The notes under the pieces were generated by a model. The model saw only the letters and a list, made by a program, of their open reading frames with translations, was not told the DNA's origin and searched no databases. From contig NZ_FNKA01000002.1 in NCBI RefSeq assembly GCF_900101335.1, positions 620,001 to 684,000 on the forward strand: 64,000 nt of DNA, written 5' to 3'. The position numbers and the translations under genes were made by a program. The stretch is from Quadrisphaera sp. DSM 44207 (GTDB taxonomy: Bacteria > Actinomycetota > Actinomycetes > Actinomycetales > Quadrisphaeraceae). Below are positions 25,710-33,748 of the stretch, in pieces (position 1 is the stretch's first letter; each line of letters opens with the position of its first letter).

Positions 25710-25828
25710 GGTCACGAGCGCCAGCGCGAACCCCCGGGTGGCTGGCCGGCAACCCTCCTCCGCGGCGGGGTGCCCCGGGTGATGACCGGGGCGCGACCCG
25801 GCACCGGCTGGGCGCGTCAAGCGCGGAC
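25710..25828 (+). ncRNA. SAM-IV riboswitch
   Basis: The leader of the MetE-like gene carries the SAM-IV consensus: ggtcacgagcgccagcg at the 5' side, ctggccggcaacc, the S-box core ggggtgcc with gggtgatgacc, and the distal caagcgcgg that forms the SAM-IV pseudoknot. P1 pairs ggtca (25710-25714) with tgacc (25783-25787). Recognition is from conserved core sequence and order of elements, not from a covariance search. S-adenosylmethionine binding would reduce expression of the downstream methionine gene, whose ATG is 60 bases further on. Confidence 0.9.
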
Positions 25829-25888
25829 GACGCCCGTCGGCCGTGTCGTCGACGCCGCCTGCGCGGCGTTCCGCACGAGGAGCACGCC

Positions 25889-27046
25889 ATGAGCACGAGC
25901 ACCACCGACCGGCTCACCCCCACGACCGTCGCCGGCGCGACCTCGACCGCGCACGTGCCACCGTTCCCGGCCGACCACGTGGGCAGCCTCCTGCGCCCGC
26001 CCGCCGTTCGCGAGGCGCGCGCCCGCGCGGCCGCCGGGCGGATCGGCGCCGAGGAGCTGCGCGCCGTCGAGGACGAGGCCGTGCGCGAGGTCGTGCGCCG
26101 CCAGGGCGAGGTCGGCCTGCGCGTGGCCACGGACGGGGAGCTGCGCCGCCACTACTGGCACGAGGACTTCGTCTTCTCCCTGGGCGGGATCGAGCCGGAC
26201 CAGGCGTTCTCGGTCCCCTTCGTCGGCCAGGACGGCCAGCGCATCGACGTCCCCCTGACGTCGGCGCGCGCCAGCGGGCGGGTGCACCTGGCGGAGACCG
26301 TCTTCGCCGACCACCTCGCCTTCCTGCAGCGGGCCGTGGCCGAGGCCGGCACCGGCGCGACGCCGAAGCTGACGATCCCCTCGCCCAACCACGTCCACAA
26401 CGCGTTCGCGCCGCTGCGGTACGAGGACGTCTACGACGACGAGGAGCAGCTGCGCGCCGACGTCGCCGCCGCCTACGCCGAGCAGGTGCGGCGCGTGCAC
26501 GCCGCCGGGCTGACCTACCTGCAGGTCGACGACGTGAGCCTGACCTTCTTCGGCGACGAGCAGTACCGCGGGCGCGGCGAGGAGCTGCTGGGCGGCTTCA
26601 TCGCCCAGTTCAACGCCGCCCTGGCCGGGCGCCCCGAGGGCCTGACGGTGGCCACGCACCTGTGCCGCGGCAACTTCCGCTCCGCCTGGGCGCTGTCGGG
26701 CGGGTACGACGTGGTCGCCGACGCGCTGTTCAACACCCTCGACGTCGACGGGTACGTCCTCGAGTTCGACGACGCCCGCTCCGGCTCCCTCGACGTGCTG
26801 CGCCTCCTGCCGCCCGGCAAGCGCGTCGTCCTCGGGTTCGTCACGACCAAGACGCCGCGGCTGGAGGGCCGCGACGCCCTGCTGCGCCGGATCGAGGAGG
26901 CCGCCCGCTACGCGCCGGTCGAGCAGCTGGCGCTCGGCACGCAGTGCGGCTTCTCCTCCACCGAGGAGGGCAACGACCTCACGCAGGAGCAGCAGTGGGC
27001 GAAGCTGCGCCAGGTCGTGCAGGTCGCCGAGGAGGTCTGGGGCTGA
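25889..27046 (+). CDS. MetE-like (single-domain) cobalamin-independent methyltransferase
   Basis: A 385-residue protein corresponding to the C-terminal catalytic half of MetE, related to YxjG/YxjH and core-MetE proteins. It should transfer a methyl group to homocysteine; the methyl donor is not determinable. The likely zinc ligands are His257 and Cys259 (THLCRGN), Glu in YVLEFDD, and Cys353 (GTQCGFSS). The start region has [12 protein letters not shown], typical of the family. The ATG at 25889 has GAGGAG at 7 bases. SAM-IV control upstream supports a role in methionine supply. A hairpin follows at 27062. The N-terminal half of full-length MetE is absent. Confidence 0.9.
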   Translation: MSTSTTDRLTPTTVAGATSTAHVPPFPADHVGSLLRPPAVREARARAAAGRIGAEELRAVEDEAVREVVRRQGEVGLRVATDGELRRHYWHEDFVFSLGGIEPDQAFSVPFVGQDGQRIDVPLTSARASGRVHLAETVFADHLAFLQRAVAEAGTGATPKLTIPSPNHVHNAFAPLRYEDVYDDEEQLRADVAAAYAEQVRRVHAAGLTYLQVDDVSLTFFGDEQYRGRGEELLGGFIAQFNAALAGRPEGLTVATHLCRGNFRSAWALSGGYDVVADALFNTLDVDGYVLEFDDARSGSLDVLRLLPPGKRVVLGFVTTKTPRLEGRDALLRRIEEAARYAPVEQLALGTQCGFSSTEEGNDLTQEQQWAKLRQVVQVAEEVWG

Positions 27047-27061
27047 CGCCCCCGGCCGGGT

Positions 27062-27098
27062 GTGCGGTCCCGCCGCGCGGGGGACGGCGGGACCGCAC
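27062..27098. terminator. 14-bp hairpin, bidirectional terminator
   Basis: Perfect arms gtgcggtcccgccg and cggcgggaccgcac around a 9-base loop, between the convergent MetE-like and aldo/keto reductase genes. Confidence 0.75.
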
Positions 27099-27109
27099 GC
27101 CCTGCCCGC

Positions 27110-28102
27110 TCACCAGCGGTCGTGCACGTGCTCGCGGACGCTCTGGTCGTAGACGCGCTCCAGCTGCGCGAGGACGTCGGCGCCCAGCGGCGCCAGGTCG
27201 GCCGCGGCGGCGTTCGCCCGCGCCTGCCGCGGGTTGCGCGCCCCCGGGATCACGGAGGTCACGCCCGGCTGGTCGAGGATCCACCGCAGGGCCAGCGCGG
27301 ACGTCGGCACGTCCTGCTCGGCGGCCAGGGCGGCGACCTCCTTCGCCGCGGCCACCCCGACCTCGTAGGGGACGCCGGCGAAGGTCTCGCCCACGTCGAA
27401 CGCCTCGCCGTGGCGGTTGTAGCTGCGGTGGTCGTCCGCCGCGAAGGTCGTGCCCTCGTCGTACGTGCCCGTCAGCAGCCCGCTCGCCAGCGGCACCCGC
27501 GCCAGGATCCCCACCCCGGCCTCCCGCGCCGCCGGGAGCACCCGCTCCAGCGGCTTGCGCCGGAACGCGTTGAGGATGATCTGCACGCTCGCCACCCCGG
27601 GCCGGGCGATGGCCGTCAGCGCCTCCTCGACGGTCTCCACCGAGACCCCGTAGGCGGCGACCGCGCCGTCGGCGACCAGCTGGTCGAGGGCGTCGAAGAC
27701 GGCGTCCGCGCCGTAGACGGGCGTGGGCGGGCAGTGCAGCTGCACCAGGTCCAGGGTCTGCGCGCCGAGGTTGCGCCGGCTGCGGTCGACCCACGCGCGC
27801 AGGTTCTGCGCCGTGTACTGCTCGGGCACGTGCGGGTCGGCGCGGCGCCCGGCCTTCGTGGCGACGAACGGGCGGTCCGCCTCCGGCAGGTCGCGCAGGA
27901 ACCGCGCGATCAGCTGCTCGCTGCGGCCGTCGCCGTACACGTCCGCGGTGTCCAGCAGGGTGACCCCCGCCTCCACCGCGGCGTGCAGGGTGGCCAGGGC
28001 GTCGTCCTCGGAGACCTCGCCCCAGTCACCCCCCAGCTGCCAGCAGCCCAGTCCGACGACGCTGACGGCGCGGCCCGTGCGGCCGAGGGTCCTCTGCTCC
28101 AC
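27110..28102 (-). CDS. Aldo/keto reductase
   Basis: A 330-residue NADPH-dependent oxidoreductase with a TIM-barrel fold. It starts VEQRTLGRTGRAVSVVGLGCWQLGG. Family signatures visible: catalytic Asp-Tyr in LLDTADVYGDGRSEQLI, the catalytic Lys region FVATKAGR, DLVQLHCPP with the active-site His, and the C-terminal cofactor motif SVIPGARNPRQARANAAA. The GTG at 28102 follows the MmuM stop by 11 bases, so they are probably co-transcribed. Substrate unknown; nothing in the sequence ties it to methionine metabolism apart from the neighbour. Confidence 0.9.
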   Translation of the reverse strand: MEQRTLGRTGRAVSVVGLGCWQLGGDWGEVSEDDALATLHAAVEAGVTLLDTADVYGDGRSEQLIARFLRDLPEADRPFVATKAGRRADPHVPEQYTAQNLRAWVDRSRRNLGAQTLDLVQLHCPPTPVYGADAVFDALDQLVADGAVAAYGVSVETVEEALTAIARPGVASVQIILNAFRRKPLERVLPAAREAGVGILARVPLASGLLTGTYDEGTTFAADDHRSYNRHGEAFDVGETFAGVPYEVGVAAAKEVAALAAEQDVPTSALALRWILDQPGVTSVIPGARNPRQARANAAAADLAPLGADVLAQLERVYDQSVREHVHDRW

Positions 28103-28113
28103 GCCCAGCGACC

Positions 28114-29046
28114 CTACGCCGGAGCCACCCGGGCGGCGATCCCAGCGACCTGGTCCGGGCCGACGCGGCAGCACCCGCCCACCAGCCGCGCGTCGTGGGC
28201 GACCCAGGTGTCCACGCCGTCCGCCACGGGCGCCGCCGCACCGCGCCAGCGCCGCGCCCGCGCGTCCCAGACCTCCCCGCTGTTGGGGTAGACCACGGCC
28301 GGCAGGTCGCACGCCGCGACCGCGACCGGCACCAGCGCGGCGGCGTCCTGCGGCTCGCAGCAGTTGACCCCGACCGCGAGGACCCCGGGCACCCCGCGCG
28401 CCAGCGCGAACGCGTCGGCCGCCGCCTCCCCCGCCCGGGTGCGACCGCCGGCGCACGTCAGCGACAGCCACGCCGCGGGGCCGCTGCTGCTCGCGCCCTC
28501 GAGGTCGGCCAGCTCCGCGAGCAGCGCCTCGGCCTCCGCCGCGCCGGGCACCGTCTCCAAGGCCAGGACGTCGGCGCCCGCCGCCGCGAGCACCTGCAGG
28601 CGCCGCCGGTGCCACGCGCGCAGCTGCCGCACCGACAGCGCGGTGTCGCCGCGGTACTCCGAGCCGTCCCCGCGCGCCGCGCCCCAGGGGCCGACCGACG
28701 CCGCGACCCACCGCGGCCGCTCGTCCCCGCTGGCCCCGGCGTGCTCCGCGACGGCCCGGCGCGCGAGCTCGACGCTGCGGCGCAGCAGGACGTCGACCTC
28801 CTCCGGCCCGACCCCGACCGCCGCGAGCCCGTCGTAGGAGACCTGGTAGGAGCTGGTGATGAGCACCTCCGCGCCCGCGGCGAGGAAGTCGCGGTGCGCG
28901 GCGACGACGGCCTCCGGGTCCTCCAGGAGCAGCCGCGCGGACCACAGGTGCGAGGACAGGTCGTGCCCGTGCGCCTCCAGCTGCGTGCCCAGGCCCCCGT
29001 CGAGGACGAGCGGGCGGTGCGCCACGGCCGCGGCGAGCGTCTGCAC
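28114..29046 (-). CDS. mmuM: Homocysteine S-methyltransferase (MmuM-like)
   Basis: Transfers a methyl group from S-methylmethionine or SAM to homocysteine, giving methionine. The 310-residue protein has the S-methyltransferase barrel: VLDGGLGTQLEAHGHDLSSHLWSA is written at the N-terminus, ITSSYQVSYDGL follows, and the three zinc Cys are in GVNCCEP and VGGCCRVGP near the C-terminus. The ATG at 29046 opens an mmuM-AKR pair. With the SAM-IV gene nearby it makes this a small methionine-salvage neighbourhood. No S-methylmethionine permease is adjacent. Confidence 0.92.
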   Translation of the reverse strand: MQTLAAAVAHRPLVLDGGLGTQLEAHGHDLSSHLWSARLLLEDPEAVVAAHRDFLAAGAEVLITSSYQVSYDGLAAVGVGPEEVDVLLRRSVELARRAVAEHAGASGDERPRWVAASVGPWGAARGDGSEYRGDTALSVRQLRAWHRRRLQVLAAAGADVLALETVPGAAEAEALLAELADLEGASSSGPAAWLSLTCAGGRTRAGEAAADAFALARGVPGVLAVGVNCCEPQDAAALVPVAVAACDLPAVVYPNSGEVWDARARRWRGAAAPVADGVDTWVAHDARLVGGCCRVGPDQVAGIAARVAPA

Positions 29047-29397
29047 CGGCCCACTGTACGGACGGCGCGCATGCTGTTACGTCACGTAGGTGGCGCGGTA
29101 CAGCGAGTAGTCCGGACGTCGCGGAACCGTTCGCTTCGGTTGATCCGCCGGGCCAGGTTCGCTGGAACGATGCGGATCAGCCACGCCGCCGACTGTTGGG
29201 ATCGGGCCCCGGCACATCTCACTGATTCGTCATTGATATTTTTACCTACGCTGTGGTAACAGCGATGGGCTCGATCGACCATCGACCTGTGCCTCTTATG
29301 AGGTGACGGCTCTGCATCCACGAACCGCTTGACGCCGCGAGATCCCGGTGGAAGGGTCCACTCACGGCAACGTGGCCGTTCGACGAGGGGAATCCCG
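29047..29397. other. Gene-free, AT-richer spacer at the left edge of an islet
   Basis: About 350 bases without a convincing gene. Composition is visibly less GC-rich than the surroundings, including a gatattttta run near 29235. A small inverted repeat ttacc...ggtaa (29241-29258) might be an operator, but this is weak. No transposase, tRNA or direct-repeat boundary was seen. Confidence 0.5.
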
Positions 29398-30258
29398 GTG
29401 AAGGACTTCATCCGTAAGGGTGTTCTAGCAACGTCCTTGATGGCGATGGTGGCATCCGGCGTGGCCTTGGCCCCCGGGGCCGCCGCTGAGCCCGACGACA
29501 CAACGCTCAAGCAGATCGAGAAGGCGACAGCGGTCGCGGAGAAGAAGTTTCCGATCAAGTCGGTCGACACCGATGTCACGGTCGAGACGGATCACGCAGA
29601 GGCGTCCGCTCGCATCACAGCCCCTGCGGGCGCAGCGGTCAGTCTCGCCGCCGGTGACCCGGCTGACTCTGTGGTCGTGGAGCATCCCGACGGGGCGCAG
29701 GTGATCAGTCTCCTGCGCTCCGGCGAGTCACGCGCCACGTTCGACCTGGATCTTCCTCCCGGTACGACGCTGTCCAGGTCGGGGCAGGGCTTCGAGGTGG
29801 TCGTGGACGAGGACATCGTGGTGGGCCAGGTGCAAGCACCATGGGCCATCGATGCCAACGGAAGAGCGTTGACGACCAGTTTCGCCTACGACGGTGACAA
29901 GCTGGTGCAGTCCGTGGACACCGCGGGGGCCGCCTTCCCGATCACCGTCGACCCGCGAATTTCCATCGGCATCTATATCTACGTGCGGTACTCTCGTGCT
30001 GAGGTGCGCACCCAGGCCGGCCAAAACACAGTCACATTCGTAGGATCGCTGGCAGCGGCAACATGCGGCCGACTGCTCAACTGGTTCCTCGCAGGAGCGT
30101 GCGCAGGGGCCATCGGGGCGGTCGGGAACTCGCTGAACAACGCCTTCTCTGCCGCGAAGGCGGAGAACAAGTGCATGGAGATCAGGTTCAGCCATCCGAT
30201 TCCTGTCGTCGCAGGATGGCGGCGTTACAGCACGAGCCCGACCTGCCACAGCTCCTGA
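29398..30258 (+). CDS. Secreted protein of unknown function with four Cys
   Basis: A 286-residue exported protein not assignable to a characterised family. A signal peptide is clear: basic VKDFIRKG, hydrophobic VLATSLMAMVASGVALA, cleavage after PGAAA at residue 30. Residues 31-60 are charged and helical, and 61-190 look beta-rich. At 146-186, QAPWAIDANGR ... ITVDP resembles a module in many actinobacterial secreted proteins (recalled, unverified). The C-terminal 100 residues contain a hydrophobic Gly/Ala-rich segment (228-246) and Cys at 223, 235, 259 and 283, enough for two disulfides. The GTG has GAGGGG 7 bases upstream. Codon and base use differ from neighbours, suggesting transfer. The next gene, 14 bases away, is a small membrane protein. 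Confidence 0.75.
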   Translation: MKDFIRKGVLATSLMAMVASGVALAPGAAAEPDDTTLKQIEKATAVAEKKFPIKSVDTDVTVETDHAEASARITAPAGAAVSLAAGDPADSVVVEHPDGAQVISLLRSGESRATFDLDLPPGTTLSRSGQGFEVVVDEDIVVGQVQAPWAIDANGRALTTSFAYDGDKLVQSVDTAGAAFPITVDPRISIGIYIYVRYSRAEVRTQAGQNTVTFVGSLAAATCGRLLNWFLAGACAGAIGAVGNSLNNAFSAAKAENKCMEIRFSHPIPVVAGWRRYSTSPTCHSS

Positions 30259-30272
30259 CGGGAAGTGAGACC

Positions 30273-30482
30273 ATGTTGAGCAGCTACGGGCGCTCGCCCT
30301 GGAAGGCCGACGTCACTGGGACCCTTGCGGCACTGATCGTCCTGATCATCATACGTCCACCCCTGGTCACAGCTGTCGTCGCCATGGTGGGGGTGATCGT
30401 GATGCTGGGTCTGATCCATGCGTGGAGCTGGTGGAGGCAGCACGAACAGACGCGGGCCGAACCAGTCGACTTCCACAGTTGA
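30273..30482 (+). CDS. Small two-helix membrane protein
   Basis: A 69-residue protein with two predicted membrane helices (about 15-28, TGTLAALIVLIIIR, and 31-50, LVTAVVAMVGVIVMLGLIHA) joined by a tight Pro-Pro turn. A Trp-rich interfacial segment (WSWWRQ) and a short charged tail follow. The ATG at 30273 has GGAAGTGAG upstream and lies 14 bases after the secreted-protein stop, so both are on one transcript ended by the hairpin at 30489. No homologue is recognised. Size and pairing would suit an accessory or immunity-type partner, but that is conjecture. Confidence 0.65.
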   Translation: MLSSYGRSPWKADVTGTLAALIVLIIIRPPLVTAVVAMVGVIVMLGLIHAWSWWRQHEQTRAEPVDFHS

Positions 30483-30488
30483 CCACCT

Positions 30489-30531
30489 GCCGTGGGGGCC
30501 CTTGCCGTACTGGTGCGAGGGCCCCCTCGGC
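30489..30531. terminator. Hairpin terminator closing the secreted-protein operon
   Basis: 14-base arms (gccgtgggggccct / agggccccctcggc) with one T-T mismatch and a 15-base loop, 7 bases after the small membrane protein stop. It faces the convergent phosphotransferase gene. Confidence 0.7.
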
Positions 30532-30621
30532 ATCACCACGGGGCACGGGAGCGACCTGGAACCTCGCAGGCGCTTCGACGCGCCGTCAGGCACAGCCTCT
30601 CCAACCGTCCCTCGGCGACTC

Positions 30622-31539
30622 TCAGGCCCGCGGCGACCCGCTCCTGGCCGAGGCCCACGCCGCGACGCTCGCGAGGGCGTCCGGCCGGTCCCCCTCGCGC
30701 ACCGACGCGTAAAGCACCCACCAGCACTGCACCTGCCACCAGCGCAGGGCATTGAGCGCCGCGAGCAGGTCGGCGTCCGGCGCCGTCCCGGTCGCCGCCG
30801 CGTACGCGCGCACGGCCGCCGCGCCGTCGTGGCGCTGGCTGCGGCCCATCACCGCGAGGTCCCACTCGACGGGCCCGGCGAGGGTGTCCTCGAGGTCGCA
30901 CCACAGGGCCGCTCCCCCCACCAGCAGCAGGTTGCGCGGGTGCGGGTCCCCGTGCAGCGCGCGACGGCCCGGGGTCGCGACGTCCACCTGCGACGCCGTC
31001 TCCGCGGCGTCGCGCGCGCCCTCCAGCAGCGCGCCCAGCAGCGGTGGGGGCAGCCAGCCGCCCGCGACCTCCAGGCACCGGGCGGCGTCGCCCACGGACT
31101 CCTCGAGCCCAGGCAGCTCCTGCCCGAAGCCGGCCAGCGCGTCGTGCAGGGCGGCGAGGGCCGCCGCGACCGCCTCGGGGGCGTCGAAGGGGTGCCCGCT
31201 GCCGTCGGCGGGCACGGCTAGGTGCGGCCACAGGGACATCGCCCAGCCGTCGTGCTCGTGCGGGCCGGCGTCGACGACCTGCGTGGGCGGGACGACGGCG
31301 GCCCCGCGCTCGGCGAGCCACCCGGCGAGGAGCACCTCGCGCGCGAGGGCCTCCGCGGGGCGGGGGCGGGCGCGCGCCGTCATGAGGGCGACGCGTGCGA
31401 CCACCGGCGAGGGCGACAGGTGCACGACCGCGTTGGCGCCCTGGTGCAGGAGCACCGCCTCGCCGTCCGGCAGGCCGAGCCGGCGCCCGACGGCGGCGGC
31501 CGCGTCGACGGCAGCGGCGACGGCAGCGGCCGCGCTCAC
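30622..31539 (-). CDS. Aminoglycoside phosphotransferase-fold kinase
   Basis: A 305-residue APH/choline-kinase-fold protein. The catalytic loop ALHGDPHPRNLLL (Asp as base, Asn as Mg ligand) is present. The Mg-binding motif reads LWCDLEDTLAGPVEWDLA, matching the family's D-x-(D/E)-x-x-x-G-x-x-x-x-D-L-A. The N-lobe has a weak nucleotide-binding region (LHQGANAVVHLSPSPVVARVA). The GTG overlaps the hisS stop (GTGA), so it is translationally coupled to histidyl-tRNA synthetase. The substrate is unknown; proteins like this are often annotated as resistance enzymes without evidence. Confidence 0.85.
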   Translation of the reverse strand: MSAAAAVAAAVDAAAAVGRRLGLPDGEAVLLHQGANAVVHLSPSPVVARVALMTARARPRPAEALAREVLLAGWLAERGAAVVPPTQVVDAGPHEHDGWAMSLWPHLAVPADGSGHPFDAPEAVAAALAALHDALAGFGQELPGLEESVGDAARCLEVAGGWLPPPLLGALLEGARDAAETASQVDVATPGRRALHGDPHPRNLLLVGGAALWCDLEDTLAGPVEWDLAVMGRSQRHDGAAAVRAYAAATGTAPDADLLAALNALRWWQVQCWWVLYASVREGDRPDALASVAAWASARSGSPRA

Positions 31540-32921
31540 CAGCTCGTCGCGACGGCGGGCCGCAGGTCCTGCTCGGGCGGGCTCCACGTGGCGGGGTCGG
31601 CGGGCACCTGCTCGCCCGAGCGGATGTCCTTGACCTCGTGGTCGCCGTCCTCGCCGGGGAACCACACGAAGGGGATGGAGCGCCGGTCCGCGTAGCGGAT
31701 CTGCCGGCCGAGCTTGGCCGCGCTCGGGGAGACCTCGGTCGCGACCCCGCGGGCGCGCAGGGCCGCCGCCACGGCGTCCGAGGCGGCGCGCCGGGCCTCG
31801 TCGACGACGGCCACGACGACCGCGGTGGGCGTCGGGCGGCTGGCGGTGAGCGCGCCGCGGGCCAGCAGCGGGGCCAGGGCGCGCGTGACGCCGAGGGAGA
31901 TGCCGACGCCGGGGTAGGTGTGCCGCCCGTCGGAGGCGAGGGCGTCGTAGCGGCCGCCGGAGCAGATGGAGCCGAGGGACTCGTAGCCGCTCATGCGGGT
32001 CTCGTAGACCGTGCCGGTGTAGTAGTCGAGTCCGCGGGCGACCGAGAGGTCGGCGACGACGCGCACGCGGTCGCTGCGCAGGTCCGCGGTGCCCTCCAGG
32101 ACGGCGACGAGCTCCGCGACACCCTCCTCGAGCAGCGGGTGGCGCACCCCGAGGCCGGCGACGCGGTCGGCGACCGAGGCGTCCTCCGCGGTGGTCGAGG
32201 CGAGGTCCAGGCACGCGGCGGCCTGCTGCTCGGACAGCCCGGCCTCGCGCAGCTGCGCGGCCACGCCGTCGCGCCCGACCTTCTCCAGCTTGTCCACGGC
32301 CCGCATCACGGCCGCGACGGCACCGGCGCCGCCGTCCTCCTCCGCGCCGGGGCCCTCGCCCACGCCCAGGCCGCGGTAGAAGCCCTCGATGAGCTTGCGG
32401 TTGTTCACCTGCAGCCGCACGGGCGGCAGCGGCAGGCGGGCGAGGGCGGCGGCCATCACGCGCGCCATCTCCGCGTCGTGGTGGGGCGCGAGCACGTCCT
32501 GCCCGACGACGTCGATGTCGGCCTGCACGAACTCCCGGTAGCGGCCCTCCTGCGGCCGCTCCCCGCGCCAGACCTTCTGCACCTGGTAGCGGCGGAAGGG
32601 GAACGCCAGGTGGCCCGCGTTCTCCACCACGTAGCGCGCGAACGGCACGGTGAGGTCGAAGTGCAGCGCCAGGGCGTCCTCGTCGCCAGCACCGGCCGGG
32701 CCCTGGTCGGGGTCGGCGTGCAGGCGCCGGACGACGTAGACCTCCTTGTCGATCTCGCCCTTGCGCAGCAGCACCGACAGCGGCTCGACGGCCCGGGTCT
32801 CCACCGACGCGAACCCGTGCAGCTCGAACGTGGCGCGCAGGGAGTCCAGCACGTGCTGCTCGACGACCCGCTGGGCGGGCAGCAGCTCGGGGAAGCCGGA
32901 CAGGGGCGCGGGACGGGGCAT
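31536..32921 (-). CDS. hisS: Histidyl-tRNA synthetase
   Basis: Class II synthetase charging tRNA-His. The 461-residue protein opens with LSGFPELLPAQRVVEQHVLD. It has motif 1 around FASVETRAVEPLSVLLRKG, motif 2 (FRRYQVQKVWRGERPQEGRYREFVQADIDVVG) and the His-specific signature VARGLDYYTGTVYE. Motif 3 and a C-terminal HGTP anticodon-binding domain (PTAVVVAVVDEA...LRARGVATEVSPSAAKLGRQIRYAD) follow. The ATG at 32921 has GGAG 9 bases upstream and follows the metallo-hydrolase stop by 23 bases. The MBL-hisS pair is standard in actinobacteria. Confidence 0.96.
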   Translation of the reverse strand: MPRPAPLSGFPELLPAQRVVEQHVLDSLRATFELHGFASVETRAVEPLSVLLRKGEIDKEVYVVRRLHADPDQGPAGAGDEDALALHFDLTVPFARYVVENAGHLAFPFRRYQVQKVWRGERPQEGRYREFVQADIDVVGQDVLAPHHDAEMARVMAAALARLPLPPVRLQVNNRKLIEGFYRGLGVGEGPGAEEDGGAGAVAAVMRAVDKLEKVGRDGVAAQLREAGLSEQQAAACLDLASTTAEDASVADRVAGLGVRHPLLEEGVAELVAVLEGTADLRSDRVRVVADLSVARGLDYYTGTVYETRMSGYESLGSICSGGRYDALASDGRHTYPGVGISLGVTRALAPLLARGALTASRPTPTAVVVAVVDEARRAASDAVAAALRARGVATEVSPSAAKLGRQIRYADRRSIPFVWFPGEDGDHEVKDIRSGEQVPADPATWSPPEQDLRPAVATSW

Positions 32922-32944
32922 CGAGCGGGTCTCCAGGTCGTTCG

Positions 32945-33664
32945 TCAGGACAGCTGGCGCAGGTACGGGTTGGCGCTGCGCTCCTGCGCGATGGTGGTCG
33001 CGCCGCCGTGCCCGGGCAGCACGAGCCGGTCGTCCGGCATCGGCAGGACGACGTCGCGCAGCGAGCGCTGCATCGCCCCCGGGTCGCCCCCGGGCAGGTC
33101 GGTGCGCCCGATGCTGCCGGCGAACAGCACGTCCCCGCTGAGCACGGTCGACGTCAGCGCGGCGCGCTGCCCCGGGCCCGCGGCGCCGGAGACCTCCTCG
33201 GGCACGTCGTCGAGGACGAAGACGGCCGAGCCCTCGGTGTGCCCGGGCGCGTGCAGCACCTCCAGGCCCAGGCCCGCCAGCTCCAGGTGCTGGCGGTCGG
33301 CGAGGGTGCGCACGTCGTCCGGCTCGCTCCAGCGCGCGGCGTCGCCGAAGCGCGCCTGCAGCATCGCCCGCAGCTGCGGGCCCAGCCCGGCGAGGGGGTC
33401 GCCGAGGCGGTGCGCGTCGTCGGCGTGCACGAGGGCGGGCACGCCGCGCGCGCCGCACACGGGCGCGACGGACCACACGTGGTCGGCGTGGCCGTGGGTC
33501 AGCAGCACGGCGGCCGGGCGCAGGCGGTGCTCGGCCAGCACCGCGTCGAGCCGGTCGACGACGTCGAAGCCGGGGTCGACGACGAGGCACTCCTCGCCCG
33601 CGGCGGGAGCGAGGACCCAGCAGTTCGTGCCCACGACGGAGTCCGGGATCCCGCTGACCAGCAC
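32945..33664 (-). CDS. MBL-fold metallo-hydrolase (glyoxalase II-like)
   Basis: A 239-residue metallo-beta-lactamase-fold hydrolase. It has the binuclear metal motif LLTHGHADH near residue 56, the downstream His in HAPGHTEGS, Asp in LSGDVLFAGSIGRTDLPGG and the final His in VLPGHGGAT. It fits the GloB/persulfide-dioxygenase-like group found upstream of hisS in many actinobacteria; the substrate is not determinable. Divergent from the cyclophilin gene, with an 84-base shared upstream region. Confidence 0.9.
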   Translation of the reverse strand: MLVSGIPDSVVGTNCWVLAPAAGEECLVVDPGFDVVDRLDAVLAEHRLRPAAVLLTHGHADHVWSVAPVCGARGVPALVHADDAHRLGDPLAGLGPQLRAMLQARFGDAARWSEPDDVRTLADRQHLELAGLGLEVLHAPGHTEGSAVFVLDDVPEEVSGAAGPGQRAALTSTVLSGDVLFAGSIGRTDLPGGDPGAMQRSLRDVVLPMPDDRLVLPGHGGATTIAQERSANPYLRQLS

Positions 33665-33748
33665 CCCGGGAGCCTAGCCGTGCCTGCCCCGCAGGCGGCG
33701 CCCGTATGCTGGCGCGCGCTCCACGGGGGGAGCCGAGGAGGAGGACGG

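Noticed and set aside
29221-29260. Consensus -35/-10 promoter for the secreted-protein gene (ttgata ... taacag)
   Set aside because: The -10 match is poor and the distance to the start is over 130 bases; not strong enough to annotate.
30622-31539. Aminoglycoside resistance gene
   Set aside because: The fold is shared by many kinases; coupling to hisS and the lack of resistance context do not support a resistance role.
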